DNA of 30,525 nt. It comes from a virus. The DNA lies in IMG/VR virus record IMGVR_UViG_3300042336_000420, positions 1 through 30,525 of that record. One strand, given 5' to 3'. The notes below the pieces were generated by a model that saw only the letters and a program-made list of their open reading frames with translations, made no database searches and was not told the DNA's origin. Made by a program: the position numbers and the translations under genes. Below are positions 16,325 through 24,186 of the stretch, in pieces (position 1 is the stretch's first letter; each line of letters opens with the position of its first letter).

Positions 16325-17281
16325 ATGGATCCAATATCATTGGCACTATTAGCAGGTGGTGCTTTAACTGCCTACAATCAACAGCAAGGTACCCAGGCAT
16401 CTAGTGCAGCAGCACAAAGACAGATGGACATTTTAAACTCTGTACCTCTTCCAGTTTTAAAAGAATTCTATCCAGAATTATATAAACAAGTCGTAGAGCT
16501 TAATCCTGAAATGTTAGCCGCTCAAACTCTTGGGCCTTCAGCGATGGAACAAGTTCAAGTTAGTCCTGAGTTAAAACAGGCCCAAATGAATGCTCTTTTA
16601 AAACTTCAAGGCATTGGTGATACTGGCATGAGTGCAACTGATCAAGCTCGACTTGCTCAAATTGAATCCGATGTTGCTCGTAACTTAAAAGGCCAAACTG
16701 GAGCCATTCAACAAAACTTAGCAGCTCGAGGATTAAGCGGTGGAATGACTGAGTTAGTAGCTCGTAACATTGCAGCTCAGGAAGGCGCTAACAGACAAGC
16801 CCAACTTGGACTAGATGTTAAAGCGCAAGCTGAGCAAAGAGCGCTAGATGCAATCATGCAGAGCGGTCAATTGGGTGGTCAAATGGGTCAACAACAATTT
16901 CAAAATGCTGCACAAATTGCTCAAGCAAAAGACATAATCAATAAATTTAACACTCAAAATTTACAGCAAGTTAGTCAAACAAATGTTGAAGCGAGAAATG
17001 CAGCGCAATTAGCTAATGCACAAGCTAAACAAAACATTGCAGGTCAAAACGTGGGTCTTTCAAATGAAGCGCAAAAATATAATCTTGGTCTTGCTCAACA
17101 AAACTATCAAAATCAAATGGCGAGAGCGACTGGTCAAACTCAAGCTCTGGCAGATCAGGCAAAAGTTGATGCTGCAAATAGAGCTGCGCAAAATCAGATG
17201 ATCGGTGGTTTAGTTCAAACTGGTGCCATGTACTACGGCGGTGGTTACAAACCTAAAGAAAAATTAGCAGGGGAGTATTAA
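16325..17281 (+). CDS. Gln/Ala-rich internal virion protein
   Basis: It encodes 318 residues. A hydrophobic start (ISLALLAGGALTAYNQQQ) could insert into a membrane or form the N-terminal helix; the remainder is nearly all helix-forming with very high Gln, Ala and Asn. A conserved-looking phrase, GAIQQNLAARGLSGG, is near residues 120-136. The C-terminus (GGLVQTGAMYYGGG) is Gly/Tyr-rich. This pattern is typical of podoviral ejection proteins. GGGGAG lies about 8 bases ahead of the ATG. It is flanked on both sides by similar proteins, suggesting three or four subunits of one ejected complex. Confidence 0.6.
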   Translation: MDPISLALLAGGALTAYNQQQGTQASSAAAQRQMDILNSVPLPVLKEFYPELYKQVVELNPEMLAAQTLGPSAMEQVQVSPELKQAQMNALLKLQGIGDTGMSATDQARLAQIESDVARNLKGQTGAIQQNLAARGLSGGMTELVARNIAAQEGANRQAQLGLDVKAQAEQRALDAIMQSGQLGGQMGQQQFQNAAQIAQAKDIINKFNTQNLQQVSQTNVEARNAAQLANAQAKQNIAGQNVGLSNEAQKYNLGLAQQNYQNQMARATGQTQALADQAKVDAANRAAQNQMIGGLVQTGAMYYGGGYKPKEKLAGEY

Positions 17282-17282
17282 T

Positions 17283-18245
17283 ATGTTAGACGAATTACAA
17301 TTACAAGCTCAAATGGATTTGATAAATCAATACCAAGCTCTCCAAGATCCTGCCTATAGAGCTAAACAAAAATCTTTGTATGAAGAAAAAGCTGGAGATA
17401 TTAATGCAGCTCAAGCCTTCGCAAATATTGGTGATATTATCGCAGGTCAAAAGGTTGGTTCAACTGCACCTTATTTTCAAAATGTACAAAGTGAATTAAA
17501 AAAAGATATTTTAACAGGTGAAGACACACAGAGAAAAAATATTTTAGATGCTTATTTGAAAAGTAAATATGCAGAAAATTTGGGGACATCTCTTCAAAAC
17601 AAAAAAGAAGCTCAAGACTTGTCTCAAAAAAATAAAGAAGCTGAATTAGCTTTAAAAGGTAAACAAGTTGGAATCCAAGAAAAAGCTCTTGGATTAAAAG
17701 GACAAACTCTTGAGATGAAAAGTGCTCAAAATAAAGTTAATTTTGCTAATTTGCCAAAAGAAGACCAAATCATGATCAATAAATTGTCTGATCAAAAAGC
17801 AAAATCAGCAATTGTAAACAATCTTATGGATCCTTTAATGCAACAAATGAATGATCCTAAAATTTCTGAAGAGCAAAAAGCCGTTTCAGCGTTAGAACAA
17901 TTAAAACTAATGAACTCACAACTTGGTCCTGATGCTCTTGGAGCTGGAGAAACCGAGAGAGTTTCAAAATGGTTACAAACTGCACCAGATCCAATAGTTG
18001 GAAAATGGAAAGTTGGGCCAGATATTGAGAAGTTTTCTGAGCAATTAAAAAATGCTTTAAATAGAAATAAAAAATCTATTCAAACAATAGACCAACAAAT
18101 TAATCAATACTATGGCAGAACTCCAAAAAATCTAAATGTTCCTTTAGATCAAAAAAGCATAGTAAAAAAATTAGTAAATCCTAAAACTGGTCAAACTAAA
18201 ATCATTTATTCTGACGGTTCTGAGGAGGTGAAAGATGGCAAATAA
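17283..18245 (+). CDS. Internal virion protein
   Basis: It encodes 320 residues, predominantly helical and rich in Lys, Gln, Asn and Leu, with a coiled-coil-like middle (about residues 95-160). There is no recognisable catalytic motif. A GGGGAG ribosome site lies in the end of the previous gene, and the last 11 bases overlap the following gene. By position and composition it is probably another ejection or tail-core protein. Confidence 0.6.
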   Translation: MLDELQLQAQMDLINQYQALQDPAYRAKQKSLYEEKAGDINAAQAFANIGDIIAGQKVGSTAPYFQNVQSELKKDILTGEDTQRKNILDAYLKSKYAENLGTSLQNKKEAQDLSQKNKEAELALKGKQVGIQEKALGLKGQTLEMKSAQNKVNFANLPKEDQIMINKLSDQKAKSAIVNNLMDPLMQQMNDPKISEEQKAVSALEQLKLMNSQLGPDALGAGETERVSKWLQTAPDPIVGKWKVGPDIEKFSEQLKNALNRNKKSIQTIDQQINQYYGRTPKNLNVPLDQKSIVKKLVNPKTGQTKIIYSDGSEEVKDGK

Positions 18246-19887
18246 TTCAGATTGGATTGAAGTTCCTCTTGATAACAATTCAGATTGGATTGAAGTTCCT
18301 TTAACAGAACAAGAAACTAAACCTTGGTATAATATTTCTGCCGAGGGATTAGGTAAGTCAGCTCTTGAGGCTTTGCCCGTGGCTGGTGGTCTAGTTGGTG
18401 GTGCAATTGGTGGAGGGATAGGAACTCTTGCAGGAATTGGTCCAGGAACGGTCGGGGGAGCAGTCGCAGGATCAGGCTTAGGTGCTTCACTGGGAAAAAC
18501 ATTAGAGCAAGCTGGAAAGAAATTATTTTTTGATGAAGGGCCTGAAACTAGAGCGCAACAATATACTGAACTAGTTCAAGAAGGATTGGCTGGAGCTGCT
18601 GGCGAGGGAGCTGGGCAAATAATAGCTAAAGCTGTTCCTATGATTGTACCATTGGCAAAAAAGGGATTAACGAAAGTAGGTCAAGCTTTGACTGGTGTTC
18701 CAGAACAAGAAATTACTACTTATGCAAAAAATGCTGATAAAATAAAAGAGATGGCGAAAGCTAGTGATGCATCAACAATTGAAGCTGCCGATCAAATAAG
18801 AATGAAATATGCTGATGACATCAAATCCACGAAACAAATTTTAAATAAAACTATTGAAAGTACATTACAGAATAATACACAAGTAGTTTCTAATAATCCC
18901 ATTTTAGAAGCATTAGAAACATATAAAAGTAAGATTAACAAAGATCTTTATCCTGAACAAATTAGTCAAATTGATGATCTTATTTCAAAAATTAATTCTA
19001 CATCAGTTGAGGGAAATTTATCACTTTTGAAAGCTCATCAAGTAAAGCAGTTTTTACAAGACAAAGCATCTAGTGCTTATTCTAATCCAGGAGAAATTTT
19101 TTCTTTAGGAAGTGAAGCCGCTAAGGCTGCAAAAGATGCTGCTGCAAAAGCTCGTAATTTAGTTAATCAAGTAGCTCCAGAAATAGCTGAGGCAAATAAT
19201 CAATTATCTAAACTTCATAATATTGAAGACTCAATGAATGTTAATTTACTTAAAATTGGAAAACCTGAAGCTGGACTTCTTGCTGCTGGGAGTGGCGGTA
19301 ATGCTAGAAATGCAAAAGCATTAGAAAAGCTAGGAGAGATGACTGGGACTCCAATGCTTGAAGAAGCACAAAATTTAGCAGCGATGAGAACTTTTGCAAA
19401 TCCTCCCCTTTTACCTGTTGATGTTACGGGTAAAGCTGGTGCAAGGATGAATTTTGCAAAAGCTGGAGTAGGTGCAATAGGTGGCGCAATTGGTGCCGGT
19501 CCTATTGGTGCTGCAATTGGAACTGCTTTAACTTCACCTGCTGCCTTAAAGAGTGTAATTGATGTTGGTCGAAAAGCTGGAAAAGTAGGAACTAAAGCTC
19601 TAGAATTCATTCCTGAATCAATTAAAAATTTAGGACCTGGTCAGCAATCTAAAGATCTTCTTTATAAAACTATTATGCAAAAATATATGCAAAATAACCC
19701 ACAAGAAGAAGAAGCTCCTAAAATTCCAGACCAAGGTTATATAATGGAAAAAATAAAAGGGACTCCATACGAAAAGATTTTAAATAATTCTTTACAAAGT
19801 GGGGGACAACAATCCTTTGCGGCGGCAAACTATGTGCTCCAAAATAGGGATCAAAACTATAGAAAATTATTAGAAAGCGAAAGTTAA
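18235..19887 (+). CDS. Ejection protein with two glycine-zipper membrane segments
   Basis: It encodes 550 residues behind a strong GAGGAGGTG ribosome site. The N-terminus carries a tandem 11-residue repeat (SDWIEVPL twice, residues 5-12 and 16-23). A Gly/Ala/Val glycine-zipper region at about 49-86 and a second at about 404-435 could cross a membrane. Between them is a long helical, Lys/Ala/Asn-rich section. The C-terminus ends with AANYVLQNRDQNYRKLLES, of a type I have seen closing such proteins. It is likely an internal virion protein that inserts into the host envelope and helps form a DNA conduit. It overlaps the preceding gene by 11 bases and the next gene starts directly after its stop. 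Confidence 0.65.
   Translation: MANNSDWIEVPLDNNSDWIEVPLTEQETKPWYNISAEGLGKSALEALPVAGGLVGGAIGGGIGTLAGIGPGTVGGAVAGSGLGASLGKTLEQAGKKLFFDEGPETRAQQYTELVQEGLAGAAGEGAGQIIAKAVPMIVPLAKKGLTKVGQALTGVPEQEITTYAKNADKIKEMAKASDASTIEAADQIRMKYADDIKSTKQILNKTIESTLQNNTQVVSNNPILEALETYKSKINKDLYPEQISQIDDLISKINSTSVEGNLSLLKAHQVKQFLQDKASSAYSNPGEIFSLGSEAAKAAKDAAAKARNLVNQVAPEIAEANNQLSKLHNIEDSMNVNLLKIGKPEAGLLAAGSGGNARNAKALEKLGEMTGTPMLEEAQNLAAMRTFANPPLLPVDVTGKAGARMNFAKAGVGAIGGAIGAGPIGAAIGTALTSPAALKSVIDVGRKAGKVGTKALEFIPESIKNLGPGQQSKDLLYKTIMQKYMQNNPQEEEAPKIPDQGYIMEKIKGTPYEKILNNSLQSGGQQSFAAANYVLQNRDQNYRKLLESES
18244..18300 (+). repeat. Exact tandem repeat encoding SDWIEVPL twice
   Basis: A 24-base string (18244-18267) recurs exactly at 18277-18300 with a 33-base period, i.e. 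11 codons. Identity even at third positions indicates a recent duplication or strong homogenisation. Confidence 0.9.
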
Positions 19888-21150
19888 ATGCAACACTTCG
19901 TTTTTCCTCAACAAGTTCCATCAACTAACATTGAAGCTCTTACGACAAGTTTGAGCTTTGATGCATTTTCTAAATTAAGAGTGAGTCAAAGCTATGGTTT
20001 ATTAGAAAGTAAGTTTTTATTTAGTAAGCAAAACACAATTTGGGAGGATGTTACCGACACAAGCGGCGTCTCTACTTATTTGTCGAATGAGTCCGCAGTG
20101 CAAATTCAAGTAGGCAGCGGCGCAACTCATTATTGCTTACGACAAACCTACATGTACTTTCCTTATATCGCAGGCAATGGTCAGCGCATCTTACTCACTG
20201 GTAACTTTGAGAGCAAAGAAACTGGACGAGTAAAGCGCATTGGTTACTTTGATAACTACAATGGTGTTTTTTTTGAATTAGCTTCAGATGACCTTTATGT
20301 AGTTGTTAGATCAAACACGTCCGGCAGCCCAGTTGATACAAGAGTCAAGAGAACTGACTTCAATATTGATAAACTAGATGGCACTGGACCTAGTGGCATC
20401 ACTATTGACTTTTCAATGCGGCAAATATTTTTGATTCAATTTCAGTGGTTGGGTGTCGGCACTGTCTCTTACGGATTTAGTTACCGCGGTAAAATTTATT
20501 TATGTCATCAAATACACCACGCAAATACTGGCACAACAACTTATATGTCAACCCCTAATTTGCCTGTAAGGTACGAGATAAGAAATACAGGCACACCAAC
20601 GGGCACCGGTAGTATGAAACAAATTTGTGCTTCAGTAGCAAGCGACGGTGGTTACCAGGTACCTGGATATGAGTTTGCAGCAGGCAACGGAGCTACTGGC
20701 AAGTCAGTGTCAACAACTAGGACCATGGTCTTAGCAATTAGATTAAAAACGTCATTCAACGGAAAGCCTAACCGTCGCCTCGTTCGATTGAAACAAATGG
20801 ACGCGTTAGCAATTTCAGGCAATGCCTATTTAGAAATTATTAAAGTGTCGGGTGTTACTGCAACGACAGGCACATGGTCAGATGTAGAAAATGATTCTTG
20901 CATAGAAATATCGACAAACATTAGTGCTTACACTGCTACGGATGACCATAAGCTAGATGCAGTTTATATTGCTTCAGGCAATGGAGGCACCGGCGGCGGG
21001 ATTGCCAGTGAGTTTACAACGCTTGGTCATAACAGTGTTATTTCGCAAAACTATGCTTGTACTCAATCAAGTATGTTTGTTGTCTATGCAACGGCAACGA
21101 GTGGAACGCTAACAACTTATAACTCTTTGAGTTGGACGGAGTTTGAATAA
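19888..21150 (+). CDS. Putative virion surface / tail protein
   Basis: It encodes 420 residues, beta-rich. The N-terminal phrase SFDAFSKLRVSQSYGLLESKF is a widespread signature in structural proteins of marine and environmental phages, often annotated as tail or head-associated proteins. The body is rich in Gly, Thr and Ser, with aromatic residues spaced as in beta-sandwich folds. Glycine codons are often GGC here, whereas neighbouring genes favour GGA and GGT, hinting at separate ancestry. ATG 19888 follows directly on the previous stop. A receptor-binding or tail-surface role is inferred from position at the end of the virion gene block. Confidence 0.6.
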   Translation: MQHFVFPQQVPSTNIEALTTSLSFDAFSKLRVSQSYGLLESKFLFSKQNTIWEDVTDTSGVSTYLSNESAVQIQVGSGATHYCLRQTYMYFPYIAGNGQRILLTGNFESKETGRVKRIGYFDNYNGVFFELASDDLYVVVRSNTSGSPVDTRVKRTDFNIDKLDGTGPSGITIDFSMRQIFLIQFQWLGVGTVSYGFSYRGKIYLCHQIHHANTGTTTYMSTPNLPVRYEIRNTGTPTGTGSMKQICASVASDGGYQVPGYEFAAGNGATGKSVSTTRTMVLAIRLKTSFNGKPNRRLVRLKQMDALAISGNAYLEIIKVSGVTATTGTWSDVENDSCIEISTNISAYTATDDHKLDAVYIASGNGGTGGGIASEFTTLGHNSVISQNYACTQSSMFVVYATATSGTLTTYNSLSWTEFE

Positions 21151-21489
21151 ATGAAAGACGCAGTAGCTTATGTTGAGCCAATAAGTTTATTGGCTTTAAC
21201 TTCAAAAAGTTCTAATTTTGTCACTGATAAAATAGCATTAAATAATAACTCAAGTGTGAGCATTGAGTTAAATGCTTTAATAAGTTCAGACTTAAGTGCC
21301 ACGGCTAATGTGCAAGGTTCAAATGATGGCTCATCATGGTTTAATATAAAATCAATGCAGGCTTTAATATCTGGCGACGATAATATCTATTGGACTTTAT
21401 CTCAACTAGACGCAATCCTATATATGCGCATGAGTGTTTCAATTAGCTCAGGGAGTGCAATTTTTAACATTATTTATAGGGCTACATAA
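21151..21489 (+). CDS. Small beta-rich virion protein
   Basis: It encodes 112 residues starting directly after the previous stop. The sequence alternates polar and hydrophobic residues (VQGSNDGSSWFNI) in a manner suggesting a compact beta-sandwich, like small capsid- or fibre-decorating domains. It has no signal peptide or catalytic motif. It is probably a partner of the 420-residue protein encoded just upstream. Confidence 0.6.
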   Translation: MKDAVAYVEPISLLALTSKSSNFVTDKIALNNNSSVSIELNALISSDLSATANVQGSNDGSSWFNIKSMQALISGDDNIYWTLSQLDAILYMRMSVSISSGSAIFNIIYRAT

Positions 21490-21527
21490 TGCTAGATTTT
21501 AAAGAGTTTATAGCTTGGTTGTTTTAA
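21489..21527 (+). CDS. 12-residue ORF in TAATG overlap
   Basis: An ATG sharing one base with the previous stop (TAATG, 21487-21491) opens 12 codons ending in TAA. It may be translated by coupling but has no own ribosome site and no recognisable product. It could be the remnant of a longer gene. Confidence 0.2.
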   Translation: MLDFKEFIAWLF

Positions 21528-21553
21528 TTTAAATTTTAAAATATGGATAAAAA

Positions 21554-21805
21554 ATGGAAACATTAAAAATCTTAATTGAATTATGGCCAATTATTTTTCC
21601 CATTATTTTATCCATAGTTTGGATGATTAGATTAGAAGGGAAAACAAATTATAATTTAAAATTAACAGAACAAAATGAAAGATCATTAGATGAATTAAGA
21701 ATTAAGCATGAAAATCTTGATAGTAAAGTTGTTGAAAAACTATCGGGAATTGAAAAATCATTAGCTAGAGTGGAAGGATTTTTAAGTAGATCAAAAGATA
21801 ATTAA
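21554..21805 (+). CDS. Single-pass membrane protein with coiled coil, lysis-region
   Basis: It encodes 83 residues. One strongly hydrophobic segment near the N-terminus (about residues 4-26, rich in Ile, Leu, Pro and Trp) is followed by a charged helix with heptad pattern to the end. This topology fits an inner-membrane spanin, a class III holin or an XhlA-like membrane anchor; gene order (first of the lysis block) allows any of these. The ribosome site is weak (GGAT). Its stop codon lies on the palindrome TTAA, which also supplies the stop of the opposite-strand endonuclease gene. Confidence 0.6.
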   Translation: METLKILIELWPIIFPIILSIVWMIRLEGKTNYNLKLTEQNERSLDELRIKHENLDSKVVEKLSGIEKSLARVEGFLSRSKDN

Positions 21806-22470
21806 ACATCATTTAATACAGCATCCTTTCCATAAAATTCTAATGATTTTTTATTATATGCAATAGCTGCTTCAATCTCATTTGAAAAAGTACCTAAATG
21901 ATATTTAATTTTATTAAATACTATTGAAGCTTGATAACGATTTTTATAATAATTTCGAACACCAAGATATTTTGATTTTCTTTTTAAATTTGCTCTATTA
22001 TTAGAAGATTGTTGTTGATATGTTGCCCAACGACAATTTTCTTTAGAATATGGACCGTCATTATTAATTCTATCAATAGAATGATTTTTTGAAGGAATAG
22101 GACCCATATCATTATAAAAAGTAATAAATGAATTTATCCATTCATCACAAATTACAATCCCTCTGCCACCATAATTATTATAATAAGATGCATTCTTATT
22201 ATAGCATCGTTCCTTCATTTTACAAAAAATTTTATATTCAGGAGATTTTGATAAACCATGTGTTTTTCTTGATAAACCTAAAATATTTTTTCCATGACAT
22301 CCACATGAAATAGTATATTTTCTTAATAAACACATAGATTGAATAACTTTTATTGTTCCACAATCGCATTCGCATAAAAAATTTGCTCTTCCATATTTAT
22401 TCATTGAATGAAAGTTTAAAACTTTTAATTTTCCAAAATGAAATCCAGTTAAATCTTTAAATTTTCCCAT
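21802..22470 (-). CDS. HNH homing endonuclease with AP2 DNA-binding domain
   Basis: It encodes 222 residues. The N-terminus has the LTGFHFGKLKVL signature and Cys-rich motifs C33/C35/C37 and C56/C58, typical of the zinc-binding head of this enzyme family. The HNH core spans about 96-150 (YGGRGIVICDEW, H130 with D133, ENCRWAT). The C-terminal AP2 DNA-binding domain spans about 166-220 (YLGVRN, then YHLGTF). Such proteins are mobile homing endonucleases. It runs against all surrounding late genes and separates two lysis-region genes, so it is most likely an insertion. No Shine-Dalgarno precedes its ATG. Confidence 0.9.
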   Translation of the reverse strand: MGKFKDLTGFHFGKLKVLNFHSMNKYGRANFLCECDCGTIKVIQSMCLLRKYTISCGCHGKNILGLSRKTHGLSKSPEYKIFCKMKERCYNKNASYYNNYGGRGIVICDEWINSFITFYNDMGPIPSKNHSIDRINNDGPYSKENCRWATYQQQSSNNRANLKRKSKYLGVRNYYKNRYQASIVFNKIKYHLGTFSNEIEAAIAYNKKSLEFYGKDAVLNDV

Positions 22471-22476
22471 ATAGTC

Positions 22477-22504
22477 ATATAAATTTATAGTTAGAATATT
22501 GCAA
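22477..22504 (-). promoter_or_regulatory. Possible promoter of the AP2-HNH gene
   Basis: On the minus strand TTGCAA (22499-22504) is followed after 16 bases by TTATAT (22477-22482), with only six bases between it and the ATG at 22470. Together with the missing ribosome site this would give a leaderless mRNA. The -10 match is poor and the region is very AT-rich, so chance is a serious alternative. Confidence 0.25.
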
Positions 22505-22552
22505 AATATAATTTTATAAATGAAAATTATAAAGAAATAAGGAGATTTTAAA

Positions 22553-22759
22553 ATGATTTTAGATGTAGAAAAATTAAAAGATATCGCGGTAAAACACGGA
22601 GTGAGTTTAGCTGAAGAGCTTGTAGTAGAGCTTGCATTTCCAGCATTGCAACAAGTTGTAAAAGAGTCAGCAACTCCTATTGACGATGTTATTTTAAGCG
22701 CTCTTGAGGCTCCTTTAAAAAAGGCTCTTCTTGATGCATTGGCAAAATTAAAGGCTTAA
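22553..22759 (+). CDS. Small hypothetical protein of the lysis region
   Basis: It encodes 68 residues behind a strong AAGGAG. The protein is amphipathic-helical (VSLAEELVVELAFPALQQVV, then PIDDVILSAL and KKALLDALAKLKA), with no signal peptide and no clear membrane span. I associate proteins of this character with positions near endolysin genes in phages, but I do not know a function. It is five bases from the next gene, so the two are likely translated together. Confidence 0.65.
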   Translation: MILDVEKLKDIAVKHGVSLAEELVVELAFPALQQVVKESATPIDDVILSALEAPLKKALLDALAKLKA

Positions 22760-22764
22760 AGCTT

Positions 22765-22968
22765 ATGTCATTCTTAATTAAACTTTTATCAGATGTAATT
22801 ATTAAAGTTTTAAAATGGGTTTTAGATTCAATTTTAAAAACGATAGCTGACAAAAAAGAGATTGAGAATGACAACCTTAAAGCAAAAAAAAATGCTGGTG
22901 ATTTATTAGCTGAAAAAGATAGAGAAGCTCAGAGGAGAAAAAGTGAAAACTTGCTTAATGGCGATTAG
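22765..22968 (+). CDS. Small amphipathic/coiled-coil protein, possible inner spanin
   Basis: It encodes 67 residues. The first 30 are hydrophobic with interspersed Lys (LIKLLSDVIIKVLKWVLDSIL), which could be a membrane-associated amphipathic helix. The rest is a charged coiled coil rich in Lys, Glu and Ala. The last 26 bases overlap the lipoprotein gene at 22943 in another frame, the kind of overlap seen in Rz/Rz1 pairs. The weak hydrophobic segment makes an inner-spanin assignment tentative; the 83-residue membrane protein encoded upstream is the other candidate. Confidence 0.55.
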   Translation: MSFLIKLLSDVIIKVLKWVLDSILKTIADKKEIENDNLKAKKNAGDLLAEKDREAQRRKSENLLNGD

Positions 22969-23203
22969 TTTTTTATTTCTTTGCTCATGTTCAGAAAAAT
23001 TTCCAGTATCAGATCTATATAGAATAAATCACATTGATAAAATATGTGAGGTCTATAAAATCAATCCTGATAAAATATCATTTAAATTTGACCATGATCT
23101 CCCCTTTGATAATTGCCCGACTAATATATTTGGATTTAATGAGGAAGACAGCGGCAAAGTTACAGCTTGGGTAAGACGACAAAAAAATAAGTATAAAAAG
23201 TAA
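22943..23203 (+). CDS. Predicted lipoprotein, possible outer spanin
   Basis: It encodes 86 residues starting at GTG 22943, fixed by GAGGAG five bases upstream. A short hydrophobic signal (LMAISFLFLCS) ends in the lipobox L13-C14-S15-C16, so C16 is the probable lipidated residue. The mature part has two further Cys (in DKICEVY and DNCPTN) and a basic C-terminus (WVRRQKNKYKK). It is not proline-rich as classic Rz1 proteins are. Its overlap with a coiled-coil gene and its position before the endolysin suggest an outer-membrane spanin. An unrelated small lipoprotein is the alternative. Confidence 0.6.
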   Translation: MKTCLMAISFLFLCSCSEKFPVSDLYRINHIDKICEVYKINPDKISFKFDHDLPFDNCPTNIFGFNEEDSGKVTAWVRRQKNKYKK

Positions 23204-23221
23204 ATTTAGGAGAGGTTAAGC

Positions 23222-23248
23222 CCACAACTATTTTTAAGTGGTTTTTTT
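23222..23248 (+). terminator. Possible weak intrinsic terminator before endolysin
   Basis: CCAC (23222-23225) and GTGG (23238-23241) can pair, followed immediately by seven T (23242-23248). The four-pair stem is short, so termination would be partial. The 134-base gap that contains it (23204-23337) also holds a 6-bp hairpin AAACAA/TTGTTT (23284-23300), about 38 bases before the endolysin ATG. Confidence 0.4.
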
Positions 23249-23337
23249 AGTTAATAAATAAAAACAGCTAGGGCCGAACCTTAAAACAAGGGAATTGTTT
23301 GAGAGAGCTTTTAATTCAGGAATAAGGGGATTGCAAG

Positions 23338-23961
23338 ATGAATCGACAAATTGAATTAGCCTATAAAATAGCATTGTTGTATGAAGGCGAAAAAGAAATC
23401 CCAGGCTCTAAAAATAACCCTAATATAGTTGATTTTCATAAAGCCACAACATTAAGGGCGACCGATGACGAGACCCCACATTGTGCAAGCGCAATGAACT
23501 TTATGCAGATACAAGCTTGCCTTATTATCAATCCAGGCCTGACAACAAGATGCTTGGCAAATCGAGGGATGGATAAAGACATTCCATGCTTTTTAGAGCA
23601 TGCAATTAGAAACTGTGAAGAATTAAACTTAAAATCAGAACTTCATTCATTAAAATTCTGTGATTATACAAAAAATAAAAATCAATTATCTAATGGATTA
23701 CAAATTGAACTCCCCACCTTTTCAGCATTAGCAAGATCATTCGAGAAATTTGGTGTTGCTACGGATATGCCTGAAATTGGGGATGTGGTTGTATTTAGTC
23801 GTAGGTCTGATAATTCAGGTAGTGGTCACGTGGGATGGTGGTCTGGCTGGTCAGGTAACGAGAATAGATCTGTTTATTGTTATGGATCAAATCAATCCAA
23901 CAATTTTTGTTTTGCAAATTATGAAATAGAGCGCGTAATTTCTTACCGCACCCTAAAATAA
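23338..23961 (+). CDS. Endolysin, cysteine peptidase/amidase (TIGR02594/CHAP-like)
   Basis: It encodes 207 residues without a signal peptide. EGEKEIPGSKNNPNI (16-30) and DETPHCASAMNF (44-55, catalytic C49) match the layout of small NlpC/CHAP-type peptidoglycan hydrolases. GDVVVF (148-153) and GHVGWWSG with H164 supply the expected His. A Cys-rich insert of about 90 residues between Cys and His motifs makes it longer than usual. The usual Trp before the catalytic Cys is replaced by His. It degrades host peptidoglycan at lysis. AAGGGG lies 8 bases ahead of the ATG. Confidence 0.8.
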   Translation: MNRQIELAYKIALLYEGEKEIPGSKNNPNIVDFHKATTLRATDDETPHCASAMNFMQIQACLIINPGLTTRCLANRGMDKDIPCFLEHAIRNCEELNLKSELHSLKFCDYTKNKNQLSNGLQIELPTFSALARSFEKFGVATDMPEIGDVVVFSRRSDNSGSGHVGWWSGWSGNENRSVYCYGSNQSNNFCFANYEIERVISYRTLK

Positions 23962-23970
23962 GGCTTTAAA

Positions 23971-24186
23971 ATGATAGGAAAGAAACACGCCCGCAGACGG
24001 TTTACACATTATTGTGAGCCCTTTATCACTCAATTTAGAAAAGAACTCGCAGAGGGCTATTCTTGGGGCTATTGTTGCAGAACTATCGTAGGGAATGAAA
24101 CTAAAGTTAAAAAGTATTTTACAACATACCCCGAACTTAAAATTTTACATGAAAACTATATTAATCGAAAGCTAGATCAAAAATGA
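23971..24186 (+). CDS. Small TerS-like helix-turn-helix protein A (tandem paralogue)
   Basis: It encodes 71 residues, basic. The core FRKELAEGYSWGYCCRTI, followed by VKKYFTTYPELK, has the layout of the DNA-binding domain of phage small terminases (an ALA-x-G-x-S helix-turn-helix, then a short linker and W/F-x-x-xPE). It shares 25 of 50 aligned residues with the protein encoded next. There is no separate oligomerisation domain, so it is not a full TerS. It may act as a regulator or a site-recognition accessory near the noncoding region downstream. It follows the endolysin after 9 bases. Confidence 0.65.
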   Translation: MIGKKHARRRFTHYCEPFITQFRKELAEGYSWGYCCRTIVGNETKVKKYFTTYPELKILHENYINRKLDQK

